A stretch of DNA of 64,000 bases from an uncultured Muribaculaceae bacterium (GCA_910584125.1 CAJTXU010000002.1:1-64000); one strand, 5' to 3'. Numbered from the stretch's first letter, positions 1 through 9,631 are shown. Made by a program: numbers and translations. The notes: generated by a model not told the origin, from the sequence alone.

Positions 1-1
1 A

Positions 2-70
2 GTATCTGAGAGATACTCATATTTGTGGATGGATAAAGGTGGCATAATCTATATTATGTTAAACAGATAG
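2..70 (+). other. possible 3' end of an upstream gene
   Basis: One plus-strand frame is open from the window edge to a TAG at 68-70 and encodes about 22 residues. A terminator-like hairpin follows 26 bases later, which fits the tail of a gene that begins outside the window. A second frame is also open to a TAA at 45-47, so the frame choice is not secure and no function can be given. Confidence 0.25.
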
Positions 71-95
71 CGGAAATAACACCGCGACACACCCC

Positions 96-134
96 GGGCC
101 GGCAATTTCAAAATTTGTCGGCCCTCTTTCTTTA
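96..134 (+). terminator. intrinsic terminator of the upstream gene
   Basis: A ten-pair GC-rich stem (left arm from 96, right arm ending at 124, with one G-T wobble) is followed by a T-rich run at 125-133. This is the classic rho-independent layout and separates whatever lies upstream from the gene starting at 230. Confidence 0.65.
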
Positions 135-161
135 TAGTTCGTGAAATTTTTATTATCTTTG
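131..161 (+). promoter_or_regulatory. Bacteroidetes-type promoter of the AlbA_2 gene
   Basis: TTTA at 131-134, a 19-base spacer and TATCTTTG at 154-161 match the Bacteroidetes -33/-7 pattern (TTTG, N19-21, TAnnTTTG). The implied start of transcription leaves a leader of about 60 bases before the ATG at 230. Confidence 0.5.
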
Positions 162-229
162 TAGTGAGTATGCCGTCTTTTCGCGTCATACCCTTTGATT
201 CCACATATTTCTAATTAAATTCCAAAATT

Positions 230-2695
230 ATGAGCTCACCAAGACCTCCGTTCTGGCTACAGCTCCGCAAGGAATACATCATCGATAATTTCGACAATCT
301 CGTCAATTATCTCCTTCATTACGATTATGTTTCCGATGCGGACAATTCAGATTATGATTCCACCCTCGAATGCCTGCATCAGCTGTCGGGCGACATCTTC
401 GAGGCTATAGTCAAGAATCCCGTTTACAAGGAACTCCAGCTTCCATATGACCGCTCGCTCGTGATGCGGCTTCTCTGCGCTGACATCCTGGCGTCGCATA
501 AGGTCGGACAGCAGCCATATAGACCGATACTTTCGCTTAGCGTGCTTTTCGCTATCTCCGACATCAAGACCGACATCCAGACTCTTGACAGTCTCTTCAA
601 TATAATTGCCAACTGCCTCAGACATAGCAAACTGCTTTATACAGGTTTCGGTTGGCCGGATATTATGAAGAGCGACATCAGCAGCGAGATTCTCATCTAC
701 AAGTTCAAATCGATGAGATTCGGAAGCCAGCTTACAATCGCCACCAATTACTATGTGGAGCACAACGGCCTCGTTGTCGTTCCTCCCTCCGGACCGATTG
801 ACATCTCACTCGTAAATCAATCACTTTACGTCCAGGGCAAGACGGAGGAGATTTTCGGGATTCCCGGTCTGCTGAAGGTGCTCGCCGAGCAGGATGGATA
901 TGAGAAACTCGACGACATATCGCGTTTCTATACGATTACCGAGCGCATTCTCGCGGCCCAGAGCAACTACCGCAAGTCTCTTCAGCTGACCTTGAGCGAA
1001 TACACGTCAGACGATTGTTTCCCCGTACTGATCACCTCCAAATCAGGCTGGAGGGTCGAGGCCGAGACCATCGACCCCGCATATGTCGGCATCAAAGGAA
1101 AGCTTCTCATGGAGCTGCCGCCCCGACGCCCCAAGATGTCCCAGCTGAGCGATATCCTGAAGGTCGGCGACATAATCAGGGTCTATAAGAGCAATCGCGA
1201 AGGCTACGAGTTCGAGGTCTATGACGCGTTCGAGGATTTCTATCGCGTATTCGCCTCGACATTCAAGGCCAGGGTGGCATCGGCCATTTACGTCAACCGA
1301 TATTCGAGCGGCACCGAATGGATCACACCCGACGGAATACGCATCGGAATAGACCGCTCGAAATCGTCGTCGCTCGACGAGGAGGATACTCTCTCTTTCC
1401 AGGACGCCATAACCTGCCGCACGCCGATAGCCGTCCGCTTCTACAACGAGGCCCCCGACATAAACAAATCAGATTTCAACGTCTATGCCGAGATCGAGGG
1501 GTTCTACGATGACGACGATGATGAGCACAAGTACACACAGGATGAGGCGGAACGTTCGCTGATACAGAGATATCTGACGGCTTGCAAGGAAGATGCCGGA
1601 CATCTGCGCATCGGCAAATGCAATCTCTTCGAGCAGGCCGACAGCACGGAACTCTCGACCCTCATACCTCTGCTGAAGCGTTATGCCGGACTGCCCGACG
1701 TCTCGTCGATGATGCGCTTCTACTGCATCACGGCGGCCGCCATGCTGGCCAAGATATGCGAGATGGACGACAATTTCACATATCTCGAATATGAACGGTC
1801 GTTCGAGAACGCCACCGTGCTTTTCGCCAAGGACAAGGAGCTCAAGCCTCTCTCCTACTCCCCTATCCTGATGGGAGTCACGGAGGTTGAGAGGAAAGCG
1901 AGCATTGTTAAGACCCTGATGAACTACAGGCGCAAGAACGCGCTCCAGACGCGCAGCCTCAGTGATGAAGCGGCCGACACCGACAAGGTCAACAGGATCG
2001 AAGCCCTCGTGTCGGCGTCGAACAGTCTGATAGATATCATCGACGAGCAGGAGCTCAACAACATCAAGCAGGTGATAGCCCGCACGCTTCGTGTCGAAGA
2101 TGTCTACGTCCCCATCTTCCACGACCGCACATATTACGGAGTCGAGAGCATCGGTCTCGAGTTCAAGAGCACAGTCGTGTTCCCGCCCGAAAACCAGCGC
2201 CGCATCGCCGGGCAGAACGCCGATCCGGACCTCCAGAAGTGGGCCATTCTCAAGGCTGTGTGCGGTTTCCTGAACTCACGCGCCGGCGGCGACCTGCTGA
2301 TCGGTGTGAACGACGCCGGATTCGCCGGCGGCATCGAGCAGGACATTCAGGAACTGTACAAGATGAAATACATTTCGAGTCCCGACGACGACCACTACCG
2401 CCTGTATATCATGAATTTCATACGGTTCGCCTTCTGCGAGATCGGCAACGTCAAGCCCAATTCCGACATAGCCGACAGCTGCGTCGACTGCTTCCCCGAG
2501 ACGAACGCCGAGGGATGGACGGTGATGAGGGTGAAAGTCAAGCCTTACACCAAGAATATCGTGAAGTTCGCCGCCAACGAATCGAGGCCCCAGAACATCG
2601 AGGACAGCTACCTGCGTCTCAGCGGCCGCACCGTGCCCGTCAGCCCCGGCATGGAGGAAGAAATCATGAAATACAAGGGCAAACGCAAACGGTAA
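230..2695 (+). CDS. orphan protein with C-terminal Schlafen-like AlbA_2 domain
   Basis: The 821-residue protein ends in a recognisable AlbA_2 (Schlafen AlbA-like, putative DNA/RNA-binding) module at about residues 640-790. It contains the typical GLEFKST strand, a helix with LNSRAGGDLLIGVND near residue 690, and a later VKV-type strand. The first 640 residues have no motif I recognise; they have no signal peptide or membrane segment and look like a mixed alpha/beta cytoplasmic region. AlbA_2 proteins are often called ATP-binding or transcriptional regulators, and some occur in defence loci, but here no helicase, nuclease or toxin neighbour is present. The gene stands alone between a promoter at 131-161 and a hairpin at 2704-2761. 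Function is unknown; the domain call is fairly safe. Confidence 0.75.
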   Translation: MSSPRPPFWLQLRKEYIIDNFDNLVNYLLHYDYVSDADNSDYDSTLECLHQLSGDIFEAIVKNPVYKELQLPYDRSLVMRLLCADILASHKVGQQPYRPILSLSVLFAISDIKTDIQTLDSLFNIIANCLRHSKLLYTGFGWPDIMKSDISSEILIYKFKSMRFGSQLTIATNYYVEHNGLVVVPPSGPIDISLVNQSLYVQGKTEEIFGIPGLLKVLAEQDGYEKLDDISRFYTITERILAAQSNYRKSLQLTLSEYTSDDCFPVLITSKSGWRVEAETIDPAYVGIKGKLLMELPPRRPKMSQLSDILKVGDIIRVYKSNREGYEFEVYDAFEDFYRVFASTFKARVASAIYVNRYSSGTEWITPDGIRIGIDRSKSSSLDEEDTLSFQDAITCRTPIAVRFYNEAPDINKSDFNVYAEIEGFYDDDDDEHKYTQDEAERSLIQRYLTACKEDAGHLRIGKCNLFEQADSTELSTLIPLLKRYAGLPDVSSMMRFYCITAAAMLAKICEMDDNFTYLEYERSFENATVLFAKDKELKPLSYSPILMGVTEVERKASIVKTLMNYRRKNALQTRSLSDEAADTDKVNRIEALVSASNSLIDIIDEQELNNIKQVIARTLRVEDVYVPIFHDRTYYGVESIGLEFKSTVVFPPENQRRIAGQNADPDLQKWAILKAVCGFLNSRAGGDLLIGVNDAGFAGGIEQDIQELYKMKYISSPDDDHYRLYIMNFIRFAFCEIGNVKPNSDIADSCVDCFPETNAEGWTVMRVKVKPYTKNIVKFAANESRPQNIEDSYLRLSGRTVPVSPGMEEEIMKYKGKRKR

Positions 2696-2703
2696 GCGTA
2701 ATT

Positions 2704-2761
2704 ATAAATGATAAATGATTAGAGGCATCCGCGCGTCAGCCTCTAATCATTTATCATTTAT
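2704..2761. terminator. perfect 23-bp hairpin between convergent genes
   Basis: Arms at 2704-2726 and 2739-2761 are perfectly complementary with a 12-base loop. The AT-rich base of the stem gives a T-rich tract on both strands, so it can end both the AlbA_2 gene and the SDR gene. The stretch 2707-2732 recurs exactly at 39756-39781. Confidence 0.65.
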
Positions 2762-2768
2762 CATTGTG

Positions 2769-3584
2769 TTAGACTTCTTCCGATTCGGATTTCTCTTTCC
2801 TGACGGACGGGAATGGTTTTCCGCTCGGCTGCGGCATCTTGCTGTCGGGTGTTGACACGGGAATCGAGAGGCGTGTCCATAGCGCGTTGGGTATCTGCCG
2901 CCACAGGCCGACGACCACATTCCAGCGGCAGTCGATCACGGCGACTCGCGGGGCCTTGACTATGGCCTTGATGATCAAAGGCGCCGCATAGTCGAGCGTC
3001 ATCTCCATCGGATATTTCACTCCTTCGAGCAGCAACGGAGTTCTCACCCACCCCGGGCGTATGTCGGTGAACCTGATGTGCGCTCCCTCCTCATGCGCAA
3101 GCTGTTCGAGCGCAACCATATAGGTCTGGGCACACTTCTTCGAGGCAGAATATGCCGACAGCCGCCCTATGCCGTTGGTGCCAGCCACACTTGTCACGGC
3201 GGCTATGCGCCCGCGATTGCCGGTGTCGCGGAAATAACGGTAGGCGGTGCTGAGCATCCTCGCGAAACCTCCGGCGTTGGTCGCGATTATGTCAACCTCC
3301 CTCTGCGGGTCGAGTTTCAGATTCTCGTAGCCTATTCCCGCAACATGGAAATAGATGTCCATGCCGCCGAGTTTGGAGATAAGACTTCCGAGCCGCGAGG
3401 GAGCATCGGGTTTAGTAACATCGATCGACATGTATTCCACCATGTCGGGATATCTGGCCTTCAGGTCGGCCATGGGTTTTGTGTGACGCGCCGCGAGTCC
3501 GACTTTGACGCCGCGCGAGGCGAACTCCTCGGCGACTCTCAGCCCTATGCCCGAAGAGGCGCCCATTATTACTATTTTCTTCAT
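2769..3584 (-). CDS. short-chain dehydrogenase/reductase (SDR)
   Basis: This 271-residue classical SDR has the Rossmann nucleotide motif GASSGIG at about residues 8-14, the catalytic Ser in AVTSVAGT and the Tyr-x3-Lys pair in YSASKK. SDR enzymes catalyse NAD(P)-dependent oxidation or reduction of small alcohols and ketones; the substrate cannot be read from sequence. The last 15 residues form a charged Lys/Glu-rich tail. The gene is single: about 150 bases separate it from the amylase upstream, and that gap holds the amylase terminator. No metabolic partner lies beside it. Confidence 0.85.
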   Translation of the reverse strand: MKKIVIMGASSGIGLRVAEEFASRGVKVGLAARHTKPMADLKARYPDMVEYMSIDVTKPDAPSRLGSLISKLGGMDIYFHVAGIGYENLKLDPQREVDIIATNAGGFARMLSTAYRYFRDTGNRGRIAAVTSVAGTNGIGRLSAYSASKKCAQTYMVALEQLAHEEGAHIRFTDIRPGWVRTPLLLEGVKYPMEMTLDYAAPLIIKAIVKAPRVAVIDCRWNVVVGLWRQIPNALWTRLSIPVSTPDSKMPQPSGKPFPSVRKEKSESEEV

Positions 3585-3654
3585 ACCGAGTGTTGATTAT
3601 ATCTATTTGAACAACTACAATTAGAACAACCGCAGGCCGTCAATGTTTCGGATG

Positions 3655-3690
3655 CGAAAAAGAGGAGTGCCCCTGACAGTACACTCCTCT
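3655..3690 (-). terminator. terminator of the amylase gene
   Basis: Arms at 3661-3669 and 3682-3690 are complementary (nine pairs, 12-base loop), and the minus strand continues into a run of T. A second hairpin at 3702-3722 (eight-pair stem, five-base loop) lies between it and the amylase stop codon. Confidence 0.75.
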
Positions 3691-3736
3691 ATTGTCTCGA
3701 CCCAGTCGGTTATGCCGACTGGATTGGTTCGGAATC

Positions 3737-6700
3737 TTATCTGATCACTTCTTTCGTCACCTTGTTGCCGCGGCGCACGATATAGATTCCCTGCTCGGGA
3801 TTCATGACACGCACGCCCTGGAGGTTGTAGTACTCGGGCTGAGCAACCACAGCATCCTCGACGGGAAGCGACTCAACGCCGGAGTTGCCGATGAAGCCTA
3901 TTCGCGCGGGCTTGTAGGTGATGATGTCCTCATCCTCTTTCTCGGCCGACGTATTGTCGCCATATGAATACTCGCTGAACGGATCGTCAAAGTATGAGGG
4001 GTCGTAAGGTGTGCCGCCGACGGGACTGACGCCATACTTGTCGACATACATCACGCCGATACCTTTGAGGCGGATATAGTCGGCCGTGCAGCCGAGCACG
4101 CTCAGAGGAATCTTGAACTCATAGAAGGTGTGGGCCGAGTCATCGATCTCGCTGCGGAGGTCGACGAAACCGGTGTTGCCCTTCAGAAGCTCGGGGTCAT
4201 AACCGAACTCCGACTGGCCCCATACGTGCTCGATCGAGGGCAGCAGACCGTCGGAATAGCCGTACTCCACTCCGCTGGGTTTTATGATGCAGTATTCGGG
4301 ATCATAGCTTGCGTGGCCGTCGGGCGTGGGCTTGAAGAGCGTGAAGTTGTTGGTCTGGGGCTTGGTGGAGAGCATGAGGATATGGTCAACGCCGTTGTTG
4401 AACTTCGCGCCTTTGAACTGGTCGCTCCAGATGGGGCCTGTGCCACCGATGTATCCGTCGAACGACAGGTTCGGGTCGAGGTCGAAGGCCAGGATCATGT
4501 GGCCGTCCATGTTGTAGGGCTTGGACTCGCCGGGCTGCTTACCTTCGCCGGCGGCATCCCAGACGGTGTATACGAACTGAACGCCGAGGTAGAGGTTGTC
4601 GTTATCGTAAGCCGCATAGAGGGCATAAGAGTCAACGATGGGACGCTCGTGAGTGCCGCGGAATGCCTGGCAGACGTCGCGGGCCACGCCCTGGGCGATA
4701 AGCTCGTCGTCAGTCCAGTTGCTCATGGCGTTCGCGGCCGGATGTCCGTTCATGTGCATCGTCTTCTGCGTGCCGACCTTGCCGTTGGGGTTCACCTTAT
4801 AATAATCGGTGATGAGGTTGTTGCCCGGAGAGGGAGGCGTCGGAGGCGTGGGGCCGTCGTTGAGGGTGTATGTGAACGACTGCTCCTTCTTGCCGCCCTC
4901 GGAAGTCACGGCGAGAGTCTTGAGCGTGACGGTCTTGGTGAATTTCAGCGGCGACGAGTAAACCGACGAAGAGGTTGTCGGGGTCGCGCCGTCGGTCGTG
5001 TAGTAGATTGTCGCGGCGGGAGAAACGGTGAGTGTCACCGTGATGCTCTCTGTGAACGTAGCGCCCGAAGCGGGGTTGGCCGTAACGGTCGGAACGGCGG
5101 GAACATCGCCACCCTGGTATTCGCCCTGGTCGGAGACAGCGCCCTTCGCGCCGCCGGCACCTTTATAGAGATGCTTGTCGGCGGGAGCGCCGCTGACGTC
5201 GGCGGTCTGGTTGTTGTCACCCGACCCGCTGCCGTCGCAGAAGAGGAAGCCTTTGAGACCCGAGGGATCAGTCGTGAACGTGTATTTCCAGATGTTGCCC
5301 TCGACCTTGGTCATGGACGTGCCGGGCCAGGTGGTGGAAGGAGACGACCAGTAATGGATGTTGACGTTGCTCCAGTTGGTCGCCGAATTGTCATAATAGA
5401 TTGTGACGTCGCCGGGAACGGGAGGCGTCGGTGGTGTCGGAGGTGTCGGAGGATTCTCGCCGTCGTTGTAGATCACGGCAATACCGCTCGAACCGACATT
5501 GCCGCTGATGGTCGACGCAGTCACGGTGAACGTGCCGCCGCTGACGCGGTCGGTGTATGTTCCGGCCGGACAATAGCCGCCGCCGTTGGTGACGCTGACG
5601 TTGCCGCTGCCCTTCATCACGATCACGGCGCCGCCGTTCTCGCGGGTGATGGAGCAGGCGTTGCCGTTGCTCTCGAACCAATCCTTGCGGCCGGTCATGG
5701 CGTTGCGGAACTTGTTGACCTCGGCCACGTGCTTGCTGTTGTAGGCCGTGCTGCCCTTGCCGACCTTGATGTTGTTGAATCCCTTGGCGTTCGGGCGTGC
5801 CAGATAGAGGCAGGTGGCGCCGTTGCGGCAGGCCATGGATGCATACGCGCGGTCGATTACGCTCTGGTCGACGTTCTGCGACCACTCGTCGTTGGCATAT
5901 GTGTCATGGCTTTCAGCCCAGTATACAACCTTGGTGTCCGACAGGTTCTGGTTTACCACCCAGTCGCCGCCGTAACCACGGGGAATACCACCGTTGTCCT
6001 TGGCGGCGCCGTTCGAATACTTGTTGTCGGTCACCGACATCATGCCTGCATATTCCTTGATGATCGAGGCGTTGGGGCCCGGAGCGTCTAGGATCTCGCC
6101 GTAATGGTACATGCCCGGCACCGAAGTCACCGACGACCAGAAGCCGCAGCCCTCCGACGGAAGGCCGATGTGCTTGGCGGCATCCCAGCGGATACCCTTC
6201 ACGCCGAGCGACTTGAGTTTCTCGACATATGCCTTGCCACGTGCTATTACGTCGGCATTCTCCGAGACGATGTCGCCGTAGTCGCCGAGCTGTCCGTGTG
6301 TAATTGAGTTGCGGTTGCCGTAGTCAATGCCGCCTTCCCAGCGGACGCGGCCGCTGCCGTCCCACCACGTATCGTGGTAACCGGCTGTCCTGTCGACATG
6401 GTTGGCAACGACGTCGACGATAATCTTTATACCGTAGTTGGCAGCCTCCGAGCAGAGGCTGCGGAGGTCTTCTTCCGAGCAATACGACGAACTCTTGAAG
6501 GCGAGGTCGTAGGGCCGATAGAGGTCATGCCATGACGTGCCCACCCTTACGTCGGGGCGCTGACATGGCGAGATTTGAACTGCGCCGAAGCCCGAGGCCG
6601 CGATGTCGGCCAGAGAGGCTTTGACTTCCGAGGCCGTCCAGTTGAAACAGTGCAGGATGTTTCCCTCCTGAATTCCTGAAGGCAGACCGTAGTCCGTGGC

Positions 6701-6766
6701 CTGGATTGTTCCGGCCGCACCCAAGGTCAGGAGCAATCCGAGAACACTTCTTTTGAAGATTTTCAT
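3737..6766 (-). CDS. secreted multidomain alpha-amylase (GH13) with T9SS-like tail
   Basis: This 1009-residue enzyme should cleave alpha-1,4 glucan (starch or glycogen). After an N-terminal signal peptide (about 1-23) comes a GH13 barrel to about residue 430. It shows conserved region I (DVVANH), region II with the nucleophile Asp (GIRWDAAKH, near 192), region III with the acid Glu (YHYGEILD, near 224) and region IV (ESHDTY, near 287). Proline/threonine linkers then separate a starch-binding-like beta domain (about 454-545), a chitobiase C-terminal-like domain (about 560-640, YYTTDGATP) and a large beta-rich module (about 650-960) that I do not recognise with certainty. The last 35 residues (YYNLQGVRV, then GIYIVRRGNK) resemble the short sorting tails of T9SS substrates, so export through SprA is an inference. 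Transcription probably starts about 150 bases upstream. Confidence 0.9.
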   Translation of the reverse strand: MKIFKRSVLGLLLTLGAAGTIQATDYGLPSGIQEGNILHCFNWTASEVKASLADIAASGFGAVQISPCQRPDVRVGTSWHDLYRPYDLAFKSSSYCSEEDLRSLCSEAANYGIKIIVDVVANHVDRTAGYHDTWWDGSGRVRWEGGIDYGNRNSITHGQLGDYGDIVSENADVIARGKAYVEKLKSLGVKGIRWDAAKHIGLPSEGCGFWSSVTSVPGMYHYGEILDAPGPNASIIKEYAGMMSVTDNKYSNGAAKDNGGIPRGYGGDWVVNQNLSDTKVVYWAESHDTYANDEWSQNVDQSVIDRAYASMACRNGATCLYLARPNAKGFNNIKVGKGSTAYNSKHVAEVNKFRNAMTGRKDWFESNGNACSITRENGGAVIVMKGSGNVSVTNGGGYCPAGTYTDRVSGGTFTVTASTISGNVGSSGIAVIYNDGENPPTPPTPPTPPVPGDVTIYYDNSATNWSNVNIHYWSSPSTTWPGTSMTKVEGNIWKYTFTTDPSGLKGFLFCDGSGSGDNNQTADVSGAPADKHLYKGAGGAKGAVSDQGEYQGGDVPAVPTVTANPASGATFTESITVTLTVSPAATIYYTTDGATPTTSSSVYSSPLKFTKTVTLKTLAVTSEGGKKEQSFTYTLNDGPTPPTPPSPGNNLITDYYKVNPNGKVGTQKTMHMNGHPAANAMSNWTDDELIAQGVARDVCQAFRGTHERPIVDSYALYAAYDNDNLYLGVQFVYTVWDAAGEGKQPGESKPYNMDGHMILAFDLDPNLSFDGYIGGTGPIWSDQFKGAKFNNGVDHILMLSTKPQTNNFTLFKPTPDGHASYDPEYCIIKPSGVEYGYSDGLLPSIEHVWGQSEFGYDPELLKGNTGFVDLRSEIDDSAHTFYEFKIPLSVLGCTADYIRLKGIGVMYVDKYGVSPVGGTPYDPSYFDDPFSEYSYGDNTSAEKEDEDIITYKPARIGFIGNSGVESLPVEDAVVAQPEYYNLQGVRVMNPEQGIYIVRRGNKVTKEVIR

Positions 6767-6876
6767 GATGTAAATGAAATTAATTGGATATAAGATTCGC
6801 TTCGGTCAGTTCATATGCGTCGACTGCCGGCGAGATTTTAATGTGTGGTGCGTCGCCATCGACGGCGATGCCTGAC

Positions 6877-6913
6877 AGGGCCGGGCGTGACCGGGTAGGA
6901 GTCTCCCGGCCCT
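6877..6913 (-). promoter_or_regulatory. inverted repeat in the amylase leader
   Basis: Nine-base arms at 6877-6885 and 6905-6913 are exactly complementary and lie just after the predicted transcription start of the amylase gene. They would form a GC-rich hairpin at the 5' end of a leader of about 150 bases. No known riboswitch class is recognised. Confidence 0.5.
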
Positions 6914-6922
6914 ATCTTGCGG

Positions 6923-6954
6923 CAAAATTAATACATATTGATAAATATTGCAAA
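6923..6954 (-). promoter_or_regulatory. promoter of the amylase gene
   Basis: On the minus strand TTTG (6954 down to 6951), a 20-base spacer and TAATTTTG (6930 down to 6923) match the Bacteroidetes primary-sigma consensus. It lies in the gap after the feoAB stop, so the amylase can be transcribed independently of iron transport. Confidence 0.75.
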
Positions 6955-6982
6955 TTTCTTTCTGCTAAAAATTTACAATATG

Positions 6983-9433
6983 TCAGAACAATACCGCTAT
7001 CCGGTAGGTGATGAAAGCGAGCAGCCACGCAACGCCGGTGTTGTAGACCACCGAGAACATCGTGTATCGCCAGCTGCCGGTCTCGCGGGTTATGGCGGCG
7101 AGAGTCGCTATGCAGGGGAAATAAAGCAGCACGAACACCATGAAAGCGAGCGCCGAGGCCGCGTCGAACGGCGCCTTGCCCGTGATCTTCGACGGCGTGG
7201 CGAGCCGCTCGGAGAGCATGGCCGCGTCGTCGTCGCCTACATACAGCACGCCGAGCGTCGACACCACGACCTCCTTGGCGGCGGCGCCCGCAATGAGCGA
7301 CACGCATGTCTTCCATCCGAATTCCATCGGACGCACCACCGGTTCGACGGTTTTGCCCACGTATCCGAGTATTGAATGTTCCTGCTGGTATTCCGTGGCC
7401 ACCATCTCGTCGAGCGCGGCGGGGTCCATCGCTTCGAGCGATGACTCAGGCATATCGGCCAACATCCCGGCTCGGTATGTCTCGGGTATCTCATCGGCCG
7501 AATAATGAGGGAAATATGAAAGCGCCCATATGATTATGGAGGCGAGCAGAATCAGACCGCCCATCTTCTTCAGATACTGTTCGGCCTTGCCCCACATGTT
7601 GCGCATCGTGGCCTTGAAGGTCGGCATCCTGTAGGGGGGAAGTTCCATGACGAAAGGTGTCTCGTCGGCCTTGAACCAGAATTTCCTCATCAGCCGCGCC
7701 GTGATGACGGCCACGATTATGCCGAGCAGATATAGCCCCACGAACACCCAAGCCCCCGTATGGGGGAAGAAGGCGCCGGCCAGCAGCACATAGATGGGTA
7801 TTCGGGCCGAGCAGCTGATGAACGGATTGATGAGTATCGTGATGAGCCGGCTCGACTTGCTCTCGATGATGCGCGTCGACATGATGGCGGGCACGTTGCA
7901 GCCGAATCCCATCACAAGCGGAATGAACGACTTGCCGTGCAGACCCATGCGGTGCATCAGCTTGTCCATGATGAACGCCACGCGGGCCATATATCCCGAG
8001 TCTTCCATAAAGGATATGAAGGCGTAGAGTATCAGGATATTGGGCAGGAAGACAATCACGCCTCCCACGCCGCCTATAATGCCGTCGAGCAGCAGGTCCT
8101 TGAGCGGGCCGTCGGTCATGTACTTTCCTATGAGGCCAGAAATCCAGCTCACGAGGCTCTCGATCCATTCCATCGGATAACTGCCGAGCTGGAAAGTGGC
8201 CCAGAACATCACCCACATCACCAGCAGGAATATCGGGAAACCGAACAGTTTGTTGGTGACGAAGGCGTCGATGATGCGTGTCGATTTCTCGTCCTTGGCC
8301 AACGAGCCCTCCATGGTCTCGGCGAGCGCACCCTGGATGAAACCGTATTTGTCGGCCGAGATCACCGAGGCCACATCCTCGTTGAGCTTGGTCTGAATCC
8401 GCTTGTCCTCTCGGTCGCGCAGGGCACTCCATCGCTCGTAGCTGGGGTTGACACCGAGCATCTGCTCTATCTCCGGGTCGCGTTCCATGAACTTAATGGC
8501 CAGGAAACGGGGCGAGAAATGTTCGGTCACGGTGTGGTCGCTCTTGAACTCAGCGTTGAGAGCCGAGACGGCCTGCTCCACCTCCGGATGCATCTTGACG
8601 TGGATATGGCGGGTGTCGGGCGATCTCATCTCATAGACCTGGATCACAGTGTCGAGGAGTTTGTCGACGCCCCATCCGGTGGCGGCGATAGTCGGCACGA
8701 AAGGCACGCCGAGCATCTTGCCCAGCGACTTGTAGTCGAGTTTGGCGTCGCTCTTCTGGAGCTCGTCGAACATGTTGAGGTCCACCACCATAGGAAGGTT
8801 CATGTCGATGAGTTCGGTCGTGAGGTATAGGTTGCGTTCCAGATTCGAGGCCACGACGACGTTGAGGATGACGTCGGGAGTCTCCTCGCGCAGGTAGCGC
8901 ATCACGTACAGTTCTTCGGGCGAATAGGCCGAAAGCGAGTACGTGCCGGGCAGGTCGACGATGTTGATGCGATAACCCTTGTATTTCAGCGAGCCCTCCT
9001 TGGCGCCGACGGTGACGCCGGCATAGTTGCCCACATGCTCACGCGCGCCCGACACCATATTGAAAAGCGATGTCTTGCCGCAGTTGGGGTTGCCGATCAG
9101 CGCTACATTGATGATCTTGTCGCGTCGCAGGGGCATGCATTTCTCGCACGCTTGTTCTTCGTGGGTGTCCGAAGCGTTGTCGGCATGGGTCGCCGACGAG
9201 TTCCAGTCTTCGAGCAGTTCCACATCGACGAGATTGGCCTCCGCTCTGCGCAGCGACACCTCGTAGCCCATCAGCGCGTATTTCACAGGGTCCTGGAGCG
9301 GAGCGTTGAGCACGACCTTGACCTCGCGTCCCCTGACGAAGCCCATTTCCATGACCCTCTTTCGGAAGGCGCCATGGCCGAGGATTTTGGTTATGACACC
9401 GGTCTGACCCGGTTTTAGATCTGAAAGTCGCAT
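6983..9433 (-). CDS. feoB: ferrous iron transporter, FeoA-FeoB fusion
   Basis: The 816-residue protein moves Fe(II) across the inner membrane. Residues 1-75 form a FeoA SH3-like domain. A linker with a Cys pair leads to the FeoB G domain with the P-loop GNPNCGKTS near residue 115 and G3 DLPGTYS. From about residue 390 there are multiple membrane helices with Gate-type motifs (GCNVPAIMSTR). FeoA-FeoB fusions are common in Bacteroides relatives. An upstream TTG at 9442 would add three residues, but ATG 9433 is preferred because the promoter at 9451-9482 puts the transcript start almost at 9445. The gene appears monocistronic. Confidence 0.95.
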   Translation of the reverse strand: MRLSDLKPGQTGVITKILGHGAFRKRVMEMGFVRGREVKVVLNAPLQDPVKYALMGYEVSLRRAEANLVDVELLEDWNSSATHADNASDTHEEQACEKCMPLRRDKIINVALIGNPNCGKTSLFNMVSGAREHVGNYAGVTVGAKEGSLKYKGYRINIVDLPGTYSLSAYSPEELYVMRYLREETPDVILNVVVASNLERNLYLTTELIDMNLPMVVDLNMFDELQKSDAKLDYKSLGKMLGVPFVPTIAATGWGVDKLLDTVIQVYEMRSPDTRHIHVKMHPEVEQAVSALNAEFKSDHTVTEHFSPRFLAIKFMERDPEIEQMLGVNPSYERWSALRDREDKRIQTKLNEDVASVISADKYGFIQGALAETMEGSLAKDEKSTRIIDAFVTNKLFGFPIFLLVMWVMFWATFQLGSYPMEWIESLVSWISGLIGKYMTDGPLKDLLLDGIIGGVGGVIVFLPNILILYAFISFMEDSGYMARVAFIMDKLMHRMGLHGKSFIPLVMGFGCNVPAIMSTRIIESKSSRLITILINPFISCSARIPIYVLLAGAFFPHTGAWVFVGLYLLGIIVAVITARLMRKFWFKADETPFVMELPPYRMPTFKATMRNMWGKAEQYLKKMGGLILLASIIIWALSYFPHYSADEIPETYRAGMLADMPESSLEAMDPAALDEMVATEYQQEHSILGYVGKTVEPVVRPMEFGWKTCVSLIAGAAAKEVVVSTLGVLYVGDDDAAMLSERLATPSKITGKAPFDAASALAFMVFVLLYFPCIATLAAITRETGSWRYTMFSVVYNTGVAWLLAFITYRIAVLF

Positions 9434-9450
9434 GTTTTTCAATTTGGATA

Positions 9451-9482
9451 CAAAATTACAACCAAATCTTCAAGCGACCAAA
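9451..9482 (-). promoter_or_regulatory. promoter of feoAB
   Basis: TTTG (9482 down to 9479), a 20-base spacer and TAATTTTG (9458 down to 9451) match the consensus exactly on the minus strand. The -7 element ends only 17 bases before the ATG, so the leader is very short. No clear Fur-type palindrome was seen. Confidence 0.75.
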
Positions 9483-9631
9483 TAATCGGCCCAAAATACC
9501 CAATTTTAGGTATTGACGCCCCACCAAGCCCCTACGCGCCATTGCCGCGCCCCTGACTAATGGCAGGGAGACTTAAAATAGGCCGCCGCTCTGCCCGCAT
9601 TACCTTATACTTGAAAGTTATTACTTACTTA

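Noticed and set aside
4130..6091. 653-residue plus-strand open frame
   Set aside because: It is the antisense shadow of the amylase gene. High GC opens the opposite strand; the protein is Val/Gly/Arg-rich with no domain.
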